From Flavobacteriales bacterium UBA5939 (GTDB lineage: Bacteria; Bacteroidota; Bacteroidia; Flavobacteriales; Schleiferiaceae): DNA of 7,809 bases. The stretch spans positions 1 through 7,809 of the forward strand of contig DJCX01000028.1 in the NCBI GenBank assembly GCA_002430755.1, read 5' to 3'. The translations under genes and the position numbers were made by a program. The first letter of the stretch is position 1, and each line of letters starts with the position of its first letter. Below are positions 5,853 to 7,809 of this stretch, one piece after another. The notes beneath the pieces were generated by a model. That model did not search any database. It worked only from the letters and a program-made list of their open reading frames with translations, and was not told where the DNA came from.

Positions 5853-5878
5853 AAAAAACCCTCCGCTTGTAGGAGGGT
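5853..5878 (-). terminator. terminator-like hairpin between the two tRNA genes
   Basis: On the minus strand ACCCTCC and GGAGGGT form a perfect 7-bp stem with a 7-base loop, followed by five further T residues. It meets the usual criteria for an intrinsic terminator, yet it lies in the 37-bp spacer between tRNA-Gly and tRNA-Leu. The downstream tRNA has no obvious promoter of its own, so the hairpin may be leaky or may act in processing. Confidence 0.65.
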
Positions 5879-5883
5879 CTTAG

Positions 5884-5956
<73 letters not shown>

Positions 5957-5967
5957 ATTAGGGAGGG

Positions 5968-5997
5968 CAAATATACAGCCCTTTTAATTTATTGCAA
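5968..5997 (-). promoter_or_regulatory. consensus Bacteroidota sigma-A promoter for tRNA-Gly
   Basis: On the minus strand TATATTTG (5968-5975) is a perfect match to the -7 consensus TAnnTTTG, and TTG (5995-5997) stands 19 bases upstream, the ideal spacing. Expected transcription start is around 5961-5965, a few bases before the mature tRNA 5' end at 5956. The -33 element is 9 bp from the mutS stop codon, so the promoter occupies the whole mutS-tRNA spacer. Confidence 0.85.
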
Positions 5998-6006
5998 CAG
6001 CAAGAC

Positions 6007-7809
6007 CTATTTTTTTGAAAGTTTTTCCTTGAAGGTATTAAGCAGCATCAAAGCCTCTATAGGCTTGAGTTGGTTAATGTCCACATTTTCAATTTCATCG
6101 GCCAATTCTTCCAATTCCGGACGGTCCAAAGTAAAGAAATTCAATTGGCCTGAAGCCCCTGTATCTGGTGCTCCTTCCCCCTTCGATTTGGACTGTTCCA
6201 ATTCCTTCAAAACGCTTTCTGCCCTGTTGAGTACATAGCCTGGAATACCCGCTAATTTGGCCACATGCAAACCAAAGCTGTGGGCCGTTCCGCCCTCTTT
6301 AAGTTGACGCGTAAACACGATCTCCCCTTGATGCTCTTCCGCAGCTACATGGTAGTTGCGCACCTTGCTGAAGGTATTGGCCATCGCATTGAGCTCGTGG
6401 TAGTGTGTGGCGAATAGTACCAGCGGTGAAAACGGATGCTGGTGCAAGTATTCTGCAATCCCCCATGCGATACTGACCCCGTCAAAAGTTGAGGTACCGC
6501 GACCGATCTCATCGAGAATTACTAAAGACTGCTTGGATACATTGTTGAGAATGGTTGCCGTCTCGTTCATTTCCACCATGAATGTACTTTCCCCTTTACT
6601 AAGGTTGTCCGAAGCACCAACACGAACAAACAATCGGTCTATGATTGGCAATGAAGCCGCCGCAGCAGGGACATAACTACCCATTTGTGCCAAAATCTGT
6701 ATGAGCGCTACTTGGCGCAAAAGGGCACTTTTACCGCTCATGTTAGGGCCGGTAATCATGGCTATAGAGGCATTCTCTTGGTGCAAGGCTATACCGTTGG
6801 CGATGTACGGCTGGTCTTCAGGCAACATGCGCTCAATGACCGGATGTCTACCCTTCTCTATTTCTATGTTGGCACCTTCTGTAAAGGTGGGACGGCAATA
6901 GTTGTAGCGCTTGGCTACTTCCGCAAAGCTCAAGAGAACATCGGTGGTTGCCACCCAACGAGCGAGCAGCAATAGCGTACTCAGATGCTCCTTGGTCTTC
7001 TCAACAATGCGCGCAAACAAACGCAGCTCTATGGCTTTGATCTGTTCTTCAGCACCGAGCACTTCCGCCTCAAACTTTTTGAGCTCGTCGGTGATGTAGC
7101 GCTCTGCATTGACCAACGTTTGCTTGCGATGCCACTCCTGTGGAACCTTGTCTTTATGTGAGTTTCGAACCTCTAAATAGTACCCGAAAACATTATTAAA
7201 CGCCAATTTCAAGGAAGGAATACCTGTCGCCTCAGCCTCGCGGGCGCGAATGGCTTCAAGGGTCCCTGTAGCATCATTAAGCAAGCCTCTCAATCGGCTC
7301 AACTCAGCGTCGTAGGCGCTCTGCAACGCCTCCCCTTTACCGATAATGGCCGTAGGATCTTCCACCAAAGCATGGGCTAACTCTTGGTAGAGCGGTGCAA
7401 GTACATCCGGCAACTGCTCAGGATGATCCCAAGATTTTTCTTGGACCAATTCCACGAGCGCCGCACTCTGTTTCAAAGCCTCGCGCAACCGTGCCATCTC
7501 CTTTGGGCTGATACGCCCCGTAGCCACTCGACTACAAAGGCGCTCGATATCCGGCATCCCTTTCAGGGCATCGGATAAGGCGTCCATCAAGTCGGGCTCC
7601 TCGAGCAGCGCTTCGACCGCGTTGTGACGTTTGGTAATGGTTTCTTTATTCAGCAGCGGAAGAGCGAGGAAAGTACGCAGCAACCTGCCGCCCATCGGAC
7701 TAATGGTCTTGTCTATAATGTCCAGGGTCGATGTGCCCCCTGGTGCATTTGATGCGAAGAGTTCTAGGTTGGAAACCGTAAATCCATCCAACCACATGAA
7801 ATCGTCCAA
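6007..7809 (-). CDS. mutS: DNA mismatch repair protein MutS (N-terminus outside the window)
   Basis: The frame is open through the right edge, so the visible 601 codons (600 residues plus TAG) are the C-terminal part; the edge codon TTG is internal, not the start. By comparison with E. coli MutS (853 residues) about 270 residues are missing, meaning the mismatch-binding and most of the connector domains. Visible parts (numbered from the edge): core/lever domain from WLDGFTVSNLEL (6-17), clamp region about 200-265, then the ATPase with Walker A TGPNMSGKS (353-361), the STFMVEM signature region (408-414), Walker B LVILDEIGRGTS (429-440) and the FATHYHEL switch (466-473). Near the end QLNFF (555-559) sits where E. 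coli has its beta-clamp-binding QMSLL, followed by the LKPIEAL-type C-terminal tetramer helix. The protein recognises mispairs and, with MutL, starts repair. The stop codon lies 9 bp from the tRNA-Gly promoter, and no terminator is visible after mutS. Confidence 0.97.
   Translation of the reverse strand: MDDFMWLDGFTVSNLELFASNAPGGTSTLDIIDKTISPMGGRLLRTFLALPLLNKETITKRHNAVEALLEEPDLMDALSDALKGMPDIERLCSRVATGRISPKEMARLREALKQSAALVELVQEKSWDHPEQLPDVLAPLYQELAHALVEDPTAIIGKGEALQSAYDAELSRLRGLLNDATGTLEAIRAREAEATGIPSLKLAFNNVFGYYLEVRNSHKDKVPQEWHRKQTLVNAERYITDELKKFEAEVLGAEEQIKAIELRLFARIVEKTKEHLSTLLLLARWVATTDVLLSFAEVAKRYNYCRPTFTEGANIEIEKGRHPVIERMLPEDQPYIANGIALHQENASIAMITGPNMSGKSALLRQVALIQILAQMGSYVPAAAASLPIIDRLFVRVGASDNLSKGESTFMVEMNETATILNNVSKQSLVILDEIGRGTSTFDGVSIAWGIAEYLHQHPFSPLVLFATHYHELNAMANTFSKVRNYHVAAEEHQGEIVFTRQLKEGGTAHSFGLHVAKLAGIPGYVLNRAESVLKELEQSKSKGEGAPDTGASGQLNFFTLDRPELEELADEIENVDINQLKPIEALMLLNTFKEKLSKK

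Overview
The window looks like chromosomal housekeeping DNA from a member of the Bacteroidota, probably of flavobacterial type with medium G+C. Three things support this. There is a near-textbook Bacteroidota sigma-A promoter (TTG, 19 bp, TATATTTG) in front of a tRNA. Gene starts lack Shine-Dalgarno sequences and sit behind A/T-rich leaders. The tRNA genes do not encode CCA, and the proteins (SPOR-domain tail, DUF3089 lipoprotein, M13 lipoprotein peptidase, MutS ending) have a Bacteroidota look. This assignment is by recognition, not by database search.

Layout. Almost everything is on the minus strand, so in transcription order from right to left: the C-terminal two thirds of mutS (cut by the right edge); tRNA-Gly(GCC) with its own consensus promoter; a terminator-like hairpin; tRNA-Leu(UAA); a strong intrinsic terminator; then a tight cluster thyA - folA - M13 zinc metallopeptidase. 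After a 68-bp gap carrying a 20-bp palindrome comes a second tight cluster: cytoplasmic rhodanese - rhodanese with export/lipoprotein signal - thioredoxin - DUF3089 lipoprotein. At the left edge the end of a plus-strand SPOR-domain gene converges on, and overlaps by 50 bp, the end of the DUF3089 gene.

How the genes fit together. ThyA makes dTMP and turns methylene-THF into dihydrofolate, which DHFR (FolA) recycles, so the thyA-folA pair is a metabolic unit; the genes overlap by one base (TAATG). The M13 peptidase 9 bp downstream is probably co-transcribed but has no obvious metabolic link. In the second cluster, two single-domain rhodaneses (both with CRSGNRSG active-site loops) and a thioredoxin (WCGPC) suggest sulfur transfer or thiol handling split between cytoplasm and envelope. 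Junctions there are 1-bp overlap, 1-bp gap and 0-bp gap, so co-transcription is very likely.

I see no mobile element, CRISPR array, phage gene, or clearly new multi-gene system. The points most worth a second look are the rhodanese/rhodanese/thioredoxin/DUF3089 operon, the palindrome at its promoter, the 50-bp antisense overlap at its end, the hairpin separating two tRNA genes, and a possible near-leaderless thyA transcript.
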